The translations under genes and the position numbers were made by a program. The notes under the pieces are model-generated. The model was not told where the DNA came from and made no database searches. It worked only from the letters and a program-made list of their open reading frames with translations. From Nocardia macrotermitis (GTDB taxonomy: Bacteria; Actinomycetota; Actinomycetes; Mycobacteriales; Mycobacteriaceae): a stretch of DNA of 64,000 bases. Where the stretch lies: contig NZ_WEGK01000013.1 in assembly GCF_009604405.1 (NCBI RefSeq), positions 62,001 to 126,000 on the forward strand, written 5' to 3'. This document shows positions 16,094 through 24,671 of this stretch, one piece after another (position 1 is the first letter of the stretch; the number at the start of each line of letters is the position of its first letter).

Positions 16094-16417
16094 TCAGAGC
16101 TCGAGTGCGGTCTGCACGGCGGTGATACCGGCGGCTCGGACGGCATCCTGGGCGACGTACTCGGTCACCTGGATGCGCAACGTCTGTGCGGCATTGCGCA
16201 ACTCGACGATGCCCTGCGCGATCGACGCGTCGTGCGTGGCCGCGCCCTCGTTGAAGTGGTTGGACGCCAGCAGCGACACCTCTTCGGCGCCGGACGGGAT
16301 GACGTGGGTACCCGGACCGCTCAACCCCTGGGCGGCGGCCAGGCGATCGGCGAGCAGGTCGAGCTCACCGGCGGCCGCGAGCACGATTTCGGCGTCGACG
16401 TGAACGAGATCTACCAT
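16094..16417 (-). CDS. PE-like type VII secretion partner protein
   Basis: 107 residues, essentially a lone PE-domain helical hairpin: HVDAEIVLAAAGELDLLADRL as the first helix, IPSGAEEVSLLASNHFNEGA around the turn, then a second helix. The general T7SS export signal YxxxD is present near the C-terminus as YVAQD (Y87, D91), exactly where PE proteins carry it. The strict Pro-Glu at positions 8-9 is not conserved. It is first in the PE-PPE-EspG operon, 53 bases before the PPE start. Confidence 0.87.
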   Translation of the reverse strand: MVDLVHVDAEIVLAAAGELDLLADRLAAAQGLSGPGTHVIPSGAEEVSLLASNHFNEGAATHDASIAQGIVELRNAAQTLRIQVTEYVAQDAVRAAGITAVQTALEL

Positions 16418-16582
16418 GACTCGAACTCCTTCTGGTGGCAGCTAGTCAACTGTAGGACCGGCATGGGCCGCCCCTTCGGTGGAACCACGAGAATTCCCCC
16501 TACGAGTTCTTGGACGCAGTGGTTCGCGATCCGGTTCCCTCGAGTCCAAAGTTTACGGGTAAGACCCGCTCCGAGGGCAAGA

Positions 16583-16936
16583 CTAACCCCAACCCAACTC
16601 GTGCAACCGGGCTTCATCGATGCCGAAATAGTGAGCTATCTCATGAATTACGGTGATCGCCACCTCGTTCACGACCTGCTGTGCGGTATCGCACATCCCG
16701 AGAATGGGTTCGCGATAGATCGTCACGGTGTCCGGTAACGCGCCCGCGTACTGGCTGTCGATCCGATCGGTCAGGGCGATGCCCTGGTAGAGACCGAGCA
16801 GATGTGCGTCCTCCGAATTGCGTGCTTCGATCAGCACCACCACGTTATCGATGGCCCGGGTCAGTTCGGGTGGGATCAGATCCAGTGCGTCACCGACCAA
16901 TTCCTCGAATCGTTCCGGTGACATCGATACGCTCAT
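16583..16936 (-). CDS. metallopeptidase family protein (minimal zincin, DUF1025-like)
   Basis: A 117-residue mini-zincin. The C-terminal part contains VTVIHEIAHYFGIDEARLHE, an HExxH zinc site with the further D/E residues typical of this family. The N-terminus is MSPERFEELVGDALDLIPPEL, also characteristic. Activity of family members is unproven; the fold is protease-like but very small. Starts at 16936 or 16924 (an internal Met) are equally possible. The gene lies 19 bases downstream of the septum-formation gene in one operon, the same pair as Rv3835-Rv3836. Confidence 0.9.
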   Translation of the reverse strand: MSVSMSPERFEELVGDALDLIPPELTRAIDNVVVLIEARNSEDAHLLGLYQGIALTDRIDSQYAGALPDTVTIYREPILGMCDTAQQVVNEVAITVIHEIAHYFGIDEARLHELGWG

Positions 16937-16955
16937 CGCGCTCGGTCCCGCGCGT

Positions 16956-18086
16956 TCACCGCACCGGCGGAGCCGCGCCGGGCAGCGGGGCGGGGGTGGA
17001 ACGCCCGTTGCTCGGCGGCGGCACCGGGGCCTGGCCGTCGATCATGATGTTGCCCTTGGCCGATCCGGTGATCGAGGAGAAGCCGTCCTGAGTTCCCTTG
17101 CCCACCAGGCAGTTCAGCTTGTGGCTGCCGACCAGCCAGCTGCGGGCGTCGATGTTGTCCCAGAAGATGGTGAGCGTCTTGTTGATCAGCGCCTTCGGCC
17201 CGCCCAGGTAGGAGTCCGCGACGCGCGCGCACTGGTCCTGCATGTACCGGTCCTGATCGGCGTTCGCGGGCGTACCGCTGTTGAACTGCTGACCCAGGTC
17301 GACGCTCGACATCACCTCGTACGCATGGGGTTCGGTGCAGTCGACCGGTTCGTTGGTCGGCAGGTTCTGGTTGATGCCGATGCAGGTGCCGGGATCGAAG
17401 ATGCGCGACTGATCGCTGTCGCGGACCCGCCCGACGGTCTGCTGGGTGGCGTTGCCGGTGGCGCTGACCAGCTGCAATCCGCAGCGCACGGTGCGGTCGC
17501 CCTTGTTCCACGCGGGCTCGCCGGGATTGATCATGCCGACCACGAAACGTCCCCGCGGGTCCAGGCGTCCGCCGAGGTAGGACTGCGCCGCGGTGAAGCA
17601 GTGCTCGTCGCGCAGTTCGGCGAAACGCAGCGAATCCGGAAAGCGGGTGCCCGGACCGAATTCGCGGCCCGGATAGTCGCTCAGATCGATATCGGCGGTG
17701 ACCTCGAACAGATGCTTGTCCGCGCAGTTGACCTTCGACAGATCCAGCGTCTTGGCATTGGTCCAGGTCAGGCAGTCACCCGTTTTCGCGGTGCCGAAGA
17801 CCGAATTGTTCCGCCCGGCCGGGCCCGCGCCGCCGGGATCGCGCGCCTCGAGTCCGTGCGAGGACCGGAATCCGGAGATGGACAGCGTCACGATCGCCGC
17901 GACCACCGCGCCCACCGCCACCGCGAGCAGACCCCAGCGCATCTTGTGCGCGGGCAGGTGCACCCGCTTACCCGCCCGCGGTGCGGCCGGTTCCGGCTCG
18001 GCGGCGGCGTCGTCCCATTCGGAAGCCGACTCGGCCCACTCGGGGTCGGGTCCGTTCTCCGGTTCGCGCACATGTTGGTCGGACAT
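16956..18086 (-). CDS. septum formation family membrane protein (Rv3835-like)
   Basis: 376 residues. An acidic cytoplasmic N-terminus of about 50 residues leads to one transmembrane helix (GLLAVAVGAVVAAIVTLSIS). Two tandem extracytoplasmic domains follow, each with the Cys and His pattern of the septum-formation family (GDCLTWTNA...LSKVNCADKHLFEVTADIDL, then GTCIGINQNLPTNEPVDCTEPHAYEVMSSVDL). The repetition shows an internal duplication. The C-terminal ~30 residues are Pro-rich. The biochemical role is unknown. It is divergent from serS, with 105 bases between the starts. Confidence 0.88.
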   Translation of the reverse strand: MSDQHVREPENGPDPEWAESASEWDDAAAEPEPAAPRAGKRVHLPAHKMRWGLLAVAVGAVVAAIVTLSISGFRSSHGLEARDPGGAGPAGRNNSVFGTAKTGDCLTWTNAKTLDLSKVNCADKHLFEVTADIDLSDYPGREFGPGTRFPDSLRFAELRDEHCFTAAQSYLGGRLDPRGRFVVGMINPGEPAWNKGDRTVRCGLQLVSATGNATQQTVGRVRDSDQSRIFDPGTCIGINQNLPTNEPVDCTEPHAYEVMSSVDLGQQFNSGTPANADQDRYMQDQCARVADSYLGGPKALINKTLTIFWDNIDARSWLVGSHKLNCLVGKGTQDGFSSITGSAKGNIMIDGQAPVPPPSNGRSTPAPLPGAAPPVR

Positions 18087-18191
18087 CGGCGTCCATCATG
18101 GCAGTGAGGTCACCCGATCGCCACGATGGGCCGGATCTCGGGGCCGGACCTGCGGAATATCACTGGACCGCCCCCGTTAGGCTTATGGCCC

Positions 18192-19451
18192 ATGATCGAC
18201 CTCCGATTCCTGCGGGAACAGCCCGATGTCGTCCGCGCGTCACAGCGGGCCCGGGGCGAGGACCCGGCGCTGGTGGATGTGCTGCTCGAGGCCGACGCGG
18301 CGCGGCGTGCCGCGGTCGCGACCGCGGATTCCCTGCGCGCCGAGCAGAAGGCGCTGGGTAAGAAGGTCGGCAAGGCGTCCCCGGACGAGCGGGTGAGCCT
18401 ACTCGCGCACGGGCAGGAGTTGTCGGCGAAGGTCAAGGAGGCCGAGGCCGCCGAGCACGCCGCGAACGCCGAACTCGACACCGCGCAGCGGGCGCTGTCC
18501 AACGTGGTGCAGGAGGGCGCGCCCGCGGGCGGCGAGGACGATTTCGTCCTGCTCGAAACCGTCGGCAGCACACCCGAATTCGACTTCACCCCGAAGGACC
18601 ACCTGGAACTCGGGGAATCGCTCGGCCTGATCGATATGGAGCGCGGGGCCAAGGTGTCCGGCGCGCGGTTCTACTTCCTCACCGGTTACGGCGCGCTGCT
18701 GCAACTGGGCCTGCTGCAACTGGCCGCGCAGCGCGCCACCGCGAACGGGTTCAGCATGATGATCCCGCCGGTGCTGGTGCGTCCGGAGATCATGGCGGGC
18801 ACCGGATTCCTGGGGCAGCACGCCGCGGAGATCTATCACCTCGAGGAGGACGACCTGTATCTGGTCGGCACCTCGGAGGTGCCGCTGGCGGGCTACCACT
18901 CGGGCGAGATCCTGGACCTGTCGGCCGGGCCCAAGCGCTACGCGGGCTGGTCGTCGTGCTTCCGGCGGGAGGCGGGCAGCTACGGCAAGGACACCCGCGG
19001 CATCATCCGGGTGCACCAGTTCGACAAGGTCGAGATGTTCGTCTACTGCAAGCCCGAGGACGCCGACGCCGAACATCGGCGGCTGCTCGGCTGGGAGCGG
19101 GAGATGCTGGCCGCGATCGAGGTGCCGTACCGGGTGATCGATGTGGCCGCGGGCGATCTGGGCAGCTCGGCGGCGCGCAAATTCGACTGCGAGGCATGGG
19201 TTCCCACCCAGCGGACTTATCGCGAGCTCACCTCGACCTCGAACTGCACCACGTTCCAGGGACGGCGGCTGTCGGTGCGGTACCGCGACGAGAACGGCAA
19301 ACCGCAGATCGCCGCGACCCTGAACGGCACGTTGGCCACCACCCGCTGGATCGTCGCCCTGCTGGAGAACCATCAGCGCGCGGACGGTTCGGTGCGGGTG
19401 CCCGAGGCGCTGGTGCCGTTCGTCGGCAAAGAGGTGTTGGAGGCGGTCTGA
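18192..19451 (+). CDS. serS: seryl-tRNA synthetase
   Basis: A 419-residue class II synthetase that charges tRNA-Ser. The N-terminal ~100 residues form the long antiparallel coiled coil that grips the tRNA (starting MIDLRFLREQPDVV). The catalytic core has motif 2 (SSCFRREAGSYGKDTRGI, followed by RVHQFDKVEMF) and motif 3 (NGTLATTRWIVALLENHQ). TSEVPL in the serine pocket is present. The ATG at 18192 gives the canonical N-terminus; the open frame extends 22 codons further upstream without a ribosome-binding site. Confidence 0.98.
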   Translation: MIDLRFLREQPDVVRASQRARGEDPALVDVLLEADAARRAAVATADSLRAEQKALGKKVGKASPDERVSLLAHGQELSAKVKEAEAAEHAANAELDTAQRALSNVVQEGAPAGGEDDFVLLETVGSTPEFDFTPKDHLELGESLGLIDMERGAKVSGARFYFLTGYGALLQLGLLQLAAQRATANGFSMMIPPVLVRPEIMAGTGFLGQHAAEIYHLEEDDLYLVGTSEVPLAGYHSGEILDLSAGPKRYAGWSSCFRREAGSYGKDTRGIIRVHQFDKVEMFVYCKPEDADAEHRRLLGWEREMLAAIEVPYRVIDVAAGDLGSSAARKFDCEAWVPTQRTYRELTSTSNCTTFQGRRLSVRYRDENGKPQIAATLNGTLATTRWIVALLENHQRADGSVRVPEALVPFVGKEVLEAV

Positions 19452-19615
19452 GAGCGTCGGCCGGACCCTGCCCGGGAATCGGTAGCCAATGATTTGCGAA
19501 CGAATTCGAAAGAGCGCCCGCATTTCCCGACTCGCCGAGGGAATCCGGGGAACTGACGGGAACGGTCGACTTTGCTCGGCGATTCCTGCGGATGTGACTA
19601 CCGACCGGGACAACT

Positions 19616-21499
19616 GTGTCTAGGCTGGAGATCGTGCGCGGAATCGGCTCGCGCGGCGATACCCGGACGCGGGTGCGGACGGTTTCGGCGCTGGCGACTG
19701 CAAGGGTCATGGCCCGGACCACCGGGGCATTCTATGTCATGGGCGGGGTCCTGGGTCTGCTGCTGACCGCCATCGCTCCCGGCACCGAGGGGAACCGGGC
19801 GCTGGTGGGTTGCGCGGCGGGTGTCGCGGTGCTGCTGGGGGTGAGCCTGCTGATCTGGGGGCCGCGGCTGCCGCATTCGGTGCACCACGGATACGTCGCG
19901 CTCGCGACGGTGCTGGTGACGATCGCGGTGCACTGGTTCCCCAATACCGTCGGCGCGATCGGGTTGTCCGCGTTCTACGCCTTCATCGCCTGTGATGCCG
20001 CGATTTTCTTTGCCTGGCAATGGGTTGCGGCGCATGTGACGTTCGCGGTGCTGCTGTGCCTGTGGGTGGTGCCCTCGCGCGAGTTGCCGTGGTGGTCGGG
20101 CGTGATCTCGGCGGGTGTGGCCGTCGGGGTGGGCATCGTGGTCGGGATTCTGACCCGGATGGCCTCGGACGCCGATATCGACATGTTGACCGGGCTGCTC
20201 AATCGGCGCGGTTTCGATCGCGCGCTGAGCAATGCCATCGCGCACGCCGCCCGGACCGGGCAGGGGCTCGCGCTGGTGCTGGTGGATCTGGACCGCTTCC
20301 AGAAGATCAACGATCATCTCGGACATCGCGCGGGTGACGCGGTGCTGCAACGCGTGGGCGACACCTGGTCCAAGGTGCTCGCCCCCGATCAGCAACTCGC
20401 ACGCTACGGCGGTGACGCCTTCGCGCTGCTGCTGCCCAACACCACCGAACAGGCCGCGATTCTGCTCACCGAACAGTTGCGCGCGGCGGTCACCACCGGC
20501 TGTTCCGCGGGTGTGACCTCCTGGCAGCCGGGCGAATCCGGATCGCTGCTGGTGAGCCGCGCCGACGTCGGGCTCTACCGGGCCAAACAGGCCGGGCGCA
20601 ACCGGACGGTGCTGGAATCCTCGCGGCAGCTGCCGCTGGCGGTGGAGTTGCGCGAGGCCATCGACAAGGGCGCGCTGGACGTGCACTACCAGCCGATCGT
20701 GAGTCTGAGCGAGGACGGCGCGGGGCAGGCCGTCGGGGTCGAGGCGCTGCTGCGGTGGTCGTCGAGTGCGCAGCCGGACGTTACCACCGAGGGGCTGATC
20801 CGGGTCGCCGAGGAATACGACCTGATCGCCGATCTGGACGAGCTGGTGTTGCGGCGGGCCTGCGCGGACGCCGCGCGGTTGCAGGAGACGTTCGCGCAGC
20901 TGGATCTCACCTTGAACGTCAACGTGAGTGGTCTGGAACTGGCCGAATCCGATTACGCCGACCGGGTTTCCGGGATTCTGAACGACACCGGGTGGCCCGC
21001 GGACCAGCTCGTGCTCGAGGTCACCGAGAGTGAGCTGGCGGCCGAATCACAGACCGCCATCGGCAATCTGAGCACGTTGCGGGAGCGCGGCGTGCGGATC
21101 GCCATCGACGATTTCGGCACCGGGTACTCCTCGCTGAGCCGCCTGGCCACCATCCCCAGCGACATCCTGAAGGTCGACCAGTCCTTCGTCGCGGCCATCC
21201 GCTCCGACTCCCCGGCCCCGCCGCTGCTGGGCGTCATCGCGGCGCTGAGCCGTTCGCTGGATCTCCAGGTGATCGCCGAGGGCGTCGAGACCGAATACCA
21301 GGCCGCGGTGCTCACCGAACTCGGTTTCGCCCTCGCGCAGGGGTACCACTACAGCGACTCGCACCCGGTCGCCGATCTCATCAACGACCTGAACGATCAG
21401 CGCGGCCTGGTCGGCGCGGGCGTGCCGGAACGGGAATTCTCCAGCAACGGCTGGATTCCGATGGATGCCTCGCCCGAACTGGGAGCTTTCGGCGAGTAG
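19616..21499 (+). CDS. membrane GGDEF-EAL protein, probable c-di-GMP phosphodiesterase with degenerate GGDEF
   Basis: 627 residues. About five N-terminal transmembrane helices (to about residue 180) precede a GGDEF domain starting DADIDMLTGLLNRRGF. The signature there is RYGGDAFALLL, so the catalytic Glu of GG(D/E)EF is Ala and cyclase activity is unlikely. There is no RxxD inhibitory site. The EAL domain (about 345-600) looks complete: EALLRW, NVNVSG, LEVTES, DDFGTGYSSL, LKVDQSF and AEGVE are all present, so c-di-GMP hydrolysis is the likely activity. It starts at GTG 19616. Its last 13 codons and stop are duplicated 160 bases downstream. Confidence 0.9.
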   Translation: MSRLEIVRGIGSRGDTRTRVRTVSALATARVMARTTGAFYVMGGVLGLLLTAIAPGTEGNRALVGCAAGVAVLLGVSLLIWGPRLPHSVHHGYVALATVLVTIAVHWFPNTVGAIGLSAFYAFIACDAAIFFAWQWVAAHVTFAVLLCLWVVPSRELPWWSGVISAGVAVGVGIVVGILTRMASDADIDMLTGLLNRRGFDRALSNAIAHAARTGQGLALVLVDLDRFQKINDHLGHRAGDAVLQRVGDTWSKVLAPDQQLARYGGDAFALLLPNTTEQAAILLTEQLRAAVTTGCSAGVTSWQPGESGSLLVSRADVGLYRAKQAGRNRTVLESSRQLPLAVELREAIDKGALDVHYQPIVSLSEDGAGQAVGVEALLRWSSSAQPDVTTEGLIRVAEEYDLIADLDELVLRRACADAARLQETFAQLDLTLNVNVSGLELAESDYADRVSGILNDTGWPADQLVLEVTESELAAESQTAIGNLSTLRERGVRIAIDDFGTGYSSLSRLATIPSDILKVDQSFVAAIRSDSPAPPLLGVIAALSRSLDLQVIAEGVETEYQAAVLTELGFALAQGYHYSDSHPVADLINDLNDQRGLVGAGVPEREFSSNGWIPMDASPELGAFGE

Positions 21500-21781
21500 C
21501 CGCATTGCCGGGCGCGCGCGGGGGAGTTGGCGCGACAGCGTGCGGGAAACCGGGCATCGGCTGCGTGGGTGTCGGCGGGGGTGAGTCGTGGTTCGAGGGC
21601 GTCGGCTGGGCGGTGGTCGGTTGGATGCCTCGCCCGAACTGGGAGCTTTCGGCGAGTAGCCGCGCTGCCGGGTGCGCGCGGGGGAGTTGGGGCGACAGCG
21701 TGTGGGAAACCGGGCATCGGCTGCGGTGCGGTCGGGTGGTTCGAGGGCGGCGGTCGGTCGAGGCGGTAGTCCGGCGGGCAC
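21462..21781 (+). repeat. two tandem 160-bp repeats including the 3' end of the GGDEF-EAL gene
   Basis: Copy 1 (21462-21621) starts inside the gene at TGGATGCCTCGCCCGAACTG, contains the stop codon (TAG) and runs into the intergenic region. Copy 2 (21622-21781) repeats the same end codons and stop with few changes for its first ~110 bases, then diverges with small deletions. Copy 2 therefore carries a perfect second version of the C-terminal codons (MDASPELGAFGE) with no gene attached. The repeat fills most of the 385-base gap before the Gfo/Idh gene. Confidence 0.88.
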
Positions 21782-21884
21782 GGGACGGACGATTCGGCGT
21801 GGTCTGTGCGCGGGACATCGTGTGGTATCGGACAATCTCGGGTAAACCGGTAGCGCGCGGGATGTCGGAGCGAAAGGCAGCTGG

Positions 21885-22922
21885 ATGGCGGAGTTGGGTG
21901 TGGCCGTGGTCGGGTTCGGGCTGGCCGGTGAGGTCTTCCATGCGCCTTTGATCGCCGCACAGGAGCGGATGCGGGTGGCGGCGGTGGTGACCTCGTCGGC
22001 GGAACGGGCCGAGCGGGCGCGGGCGGCGTATCCGGGGGTGCGGGTGGTGGATACGGTCGAGGCGTTGTTCGCGGAGCCGGACGGGATCGATCTGGCCGTG
22101 ATCGCCACGCCCAACAGCACGCATGCGGCGCTGGCGATCCAGGCGCTGGACGCGGGGCTGCCGGTGGTGGTGGACAAGCCGTTCGCGCTGACCGCGGACG
22201 AGGGGCTGGAGGTGATCGCGGCGGCCGAGGCGGCGGGGCTGGCGCTGTCGGTATTCCAGAATCGCCGCTGGGACAGCGATTTCCTGACGTTGCGCCGGTT
22301 GATCGAGGCCGGTGAGCTCGGGGAGGTGCGCCGGTTCGAGTCGCGGTTCGAGCGCTGGCGGCCGGTCTCCAAGGGCAGCTGGCGGGAGGTCGGCGAGGCC
22401 ACCGACGGTGCGGGGATTCTCTACGACCTGGGTAGTCACCTGGTCGATCAGGCGCTGAACCTGTTCGGTCCGGCCGTCGAGGTCTACTGCGAATTGGATT
22501 GTCGCAGAACGGAAGTGCGGGCCGACGACGACGCCTTCATTGCGTTGACGCACGATTCGGGGGTGCGCTCACATCTGTGGATGAGTGCGGTCACGCCCCG
22601 GTTGGGGCCGCGTATGCGCGTATTGGGTTCGGAGAGCGGCTATCTCACCTTCGGGCTGGATCCGCAGGAGGACGCGTTGCGCGCGGGGCGTCGTCCGGAT
22701 GACGGAAAGCCGTGGGGCACAGTCGATCCGGAGAACTGGGGTTCACTGGGCACACCGGACGACACCCACCCGGTCCCGAGTGAAGCCGGTGACTATCCGG
22801 CGTTCTACGCGCAGATGGCCGCGGCCCTGCTCGACGACGCTCCCGTCCCGGTCGACCCGAACGACGCGGTCGAGACGTTGCAGGTCTTGGAGGAGGCCCG
22901 CCGCTCGGCCGCAGGTGAGTGA
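21885..22922 (+). CDS. Gfo/Idh/MocA family NAD(P)-dependent oxidoreductase
   Basis: 345 residues. The N-terminal Rossmann domain begins GVAVVGFGLAGEVFHAPLI, the variant GxGxxG of the YdgJ/YvaA (scyllo-inositol dehydrogenase-like) subgroup. VIATPNSTHAALAIQALDAG and the catalytic-Lys motif VVVDKPFALT follow. The C-terminal domain has SVFQNRRWDSDFLTLRRLI and DLGSHLVDQALNLFG, also typical of that subgroup. The substrate is probably a sugar or inositol, but the sequence does not settle which. The ATG at 21885 follows GGAGCGAAAGG. It is convergent with the Rieske gene. Confidence 0.93.
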   Translation: MAELGVAVVGFGLAGEVFHAPLIAAQERMRVAAVVTSSAERAERARAAYPGVRVVDTVEALFAEPDGIDLAVIATPNSTHAALAIQALDAGLPVVVDKPFALTADEGLEVIAAAEAAGLALSVFQNRRWDSDFLTLRRLIEAGELGEVRRFESRFERWRPVSKGSWREVGEATDGAGILYDLGSHLVDQALNLFGPAVEVYCELDCRRTEVRADDDAFIALTHDSGVRSHLWMSAVTPRLGPRMRVLGSESGYLTFGLDPQEDALRAGRRPDDGKPWGTVDPENWGSLGTPDDTHPVPSEAGDYPAFYAQMAAALLDDAPVPVDPNDAVETLQVLEEARRSAAGE

Positions 22923-23093
22923 GCCGACGAGAAGCTCACTGCCGCAGCACAATCCTCGCCGCGCGGAGGTGCGATTGTCGCGAGTGAATTCGTCGCGGCG
23001 ATAACGCGCACGCCGCCTCGACTTCAGATCCACACAGCAGCAACGCGATCGGTTGCGTGGTTCGGCCGCAGCGGATGCGCGATCGCGTAGTGC

Positions 23094-24629
23094 TCAGAGC
23101 TTTCGCGACCGCAATTCGTGGCCCTTCGAGGTCTTGCAACGCCCCGACTCCAGATCCCACTGCCACCCGTGCAGGTTGCAGGTCAGCGTATTGCCTTCCA
23201 CCACACCGAATTTCGACAGATCGGCCTTGAGGTGCGGGCAGCGGCGCTGGACTTCCCAGCCCGCGAGCTCGGTGGAGGCCGAATCGTCGTGCGCCTCGGA
23301 GAACCAGCCGTCGGCGTAGGCGATGCGTTCGTCGGTGAGGCATTTGAAGAAGGTGTAGAGGAATTCGTTGTAGCCGCCGATCCGCCACGCCTGGAAGCGG
23401 GTGGACAGGAAAATCGTGTTCACCCAGTCGGGTTCGTGATCGCGCAGCACCGTGCGGACCAGTTGCGGATCGATACGGAAACCGTAACGGTAGCGGCCCT
23501 CGCCCTCGATCGGTTCGCGCACAACACGTTTCGGGAAGTCGAGCACGAAGGTCTGCTCGCCGAGCACCAGCCCGACCGGGTAGCCGATGCCGTCGCAGAT
23601 CAGGTCGCTCTGCTTCATGATCGGCTCGAACAGGTCCTCGAGCTGCGGCAACAGCGGCGAGTCGGCGGTCGCCCAACTCGCCTTCTCCGCGGCCAGCGCG
23701 GGGGCCAGCCGCCGCGCCATGTTCTCGATGTACCCGGCCTTGTCGCCGTAGATCGTGTCCGGATCGACCGGGTGGGTGAGTTCGAGATCCTTGCCGCGCA
23801 CCTGCGCCACCGAACCCGGAATCATCAGCACGCCACCGGCATTGCCGTGGATCCGCATCTGTTCGAGGAACACGATCTGATCGGGGAAGATGTTGCCCTC
23901 GTCGTCGCGATCGTCGTTGAGGTAGCGCAACTCGTCGTCCAGGAAGACCGGGGGACCGGCCGAGGGCACCACCCAGGTCGCGCCGACCTGCTCGATGTAG
24001 CTGCGTGCGCGGTCCATACCGCGCTGCCGCTTCTGCTTGCCGAAGTTCGACTTGGTGCGCGCGGGGATGTCGTAGACCATCGGGTACCAGATCGCGCCCG
24101 AGTATTGCAGCAGGTGGATGTCGATGTGGCCGAACGTCTCGTGCAGCACGTCCATGTCGACCGGGCGGGCGTCGTTCATGTTGAAGCACACCGTCTCGCC
24201 GTCGGAGACGAGCAGGCCGGAATCGCCGATCGGGCCGTCCGCGGGGGCGCGCAGCGCGACGATCATGATGTCCATGTCGCCGCCGGGCCCGGTGATGGTC
24301 CGCTTCACCGAATTCTCGGTCTCGATGAACTTCGTGAAGCCGATCTTCTCCAGCTCGCGACGCAGATCCGGGACCGGGTAGTCCGGCAGCAGCACGGTCG
24401 CGTCCTTGTTGACATGATCGGTCAGATGCCGCGCGTCGAAGTGGTCGCGGTGCAGGTGCGAGACGTACAGGAAGTCGCAGTTGCCCAGCTCGTCCCAGTC
24501 CAGCTCGGTGTTGTCCGGGAACGGGAACCAGGACCCGAAATACGCCGGGTTGATCCACGGGTCACACAGGATCGTCCCGGCCGCGGTGCGGATATGGAAC
24601 CCGGCGTGTCCGACGCTGGTGATCTCCAC
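23094..24629 (-). CDS. metallo-beta-lactamase-fold / Rieske [2Fe-2S] fusion protein
   Basis: 511 residues. The N-terminal part is an MBL-fold domain of the UlaG type, with HAGFHI, then YVSHLHRDHFDARHL (HxHxDH), then a long central section. The C-terminal ~90 residues form a Rieske cluster site: RRCPHLKADL and CNLHGWQWDLESGRC give the Cys-His / Cys-His ligand pairs. The arrangement resembles CMP-sialic acid hydroxylase and mycobacterial Rv3818; the substrate is unknown. The GTG at 24629 is chosen because AGGAGGG precedes it by 6 bases; the open frame begins ten codons earlier without such a site. It lies about 40 bases downstream of the lipoprotein gene. Confidence 0.9.
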   Translation of the reverse strand: MEITSVGHAGFHIRTAAGTILCDPWINPAYFGSWFPFPDNTELDWDELGNCDFLYVSHLHRDHFDARHLTDHVNKDATVLLPDYPVPDLRRELEKIGFTKFIETENSVKRTITGPGGDMDIMIVALRAPADGPIGDSGLLVSDGETVCFNMNDARPVDMDVLHETFGHIDIHLLQYSGAIWYPMVYDIPARTKSNFGKQKRQRGMDRARSYIEQVGATWVVPSAGPPVFLDDELRYLNDDRDDEGNIFPDQIVFLEQMRIHGNAGGVLMIPGSVAQVRGKDLELTHPVDPDTIYGDKAGYIENMARRLAPALAAEKASWATADSPLLPQLEDLFEPIMKQSDLICDGIGYPVGLVLGEQTFVLDFPKRVVREPIEGEGRYRYGFRIDPQLVRTVLRDHEPDWVNTIFLSTRFQAWRIGGYNEFLYTFFKCLTDERIAYADGWFSEAHDDSASTELAGWEVQRRCPHLKADLSKFGVVEGNTLTCNLHGWQWDLESGRCKTSKGHELRSRKL

Positions 24630-24671
24630 GAACTTCCCTCCTGAGGCGTTATCGGCCACCCAGGGTACCGA

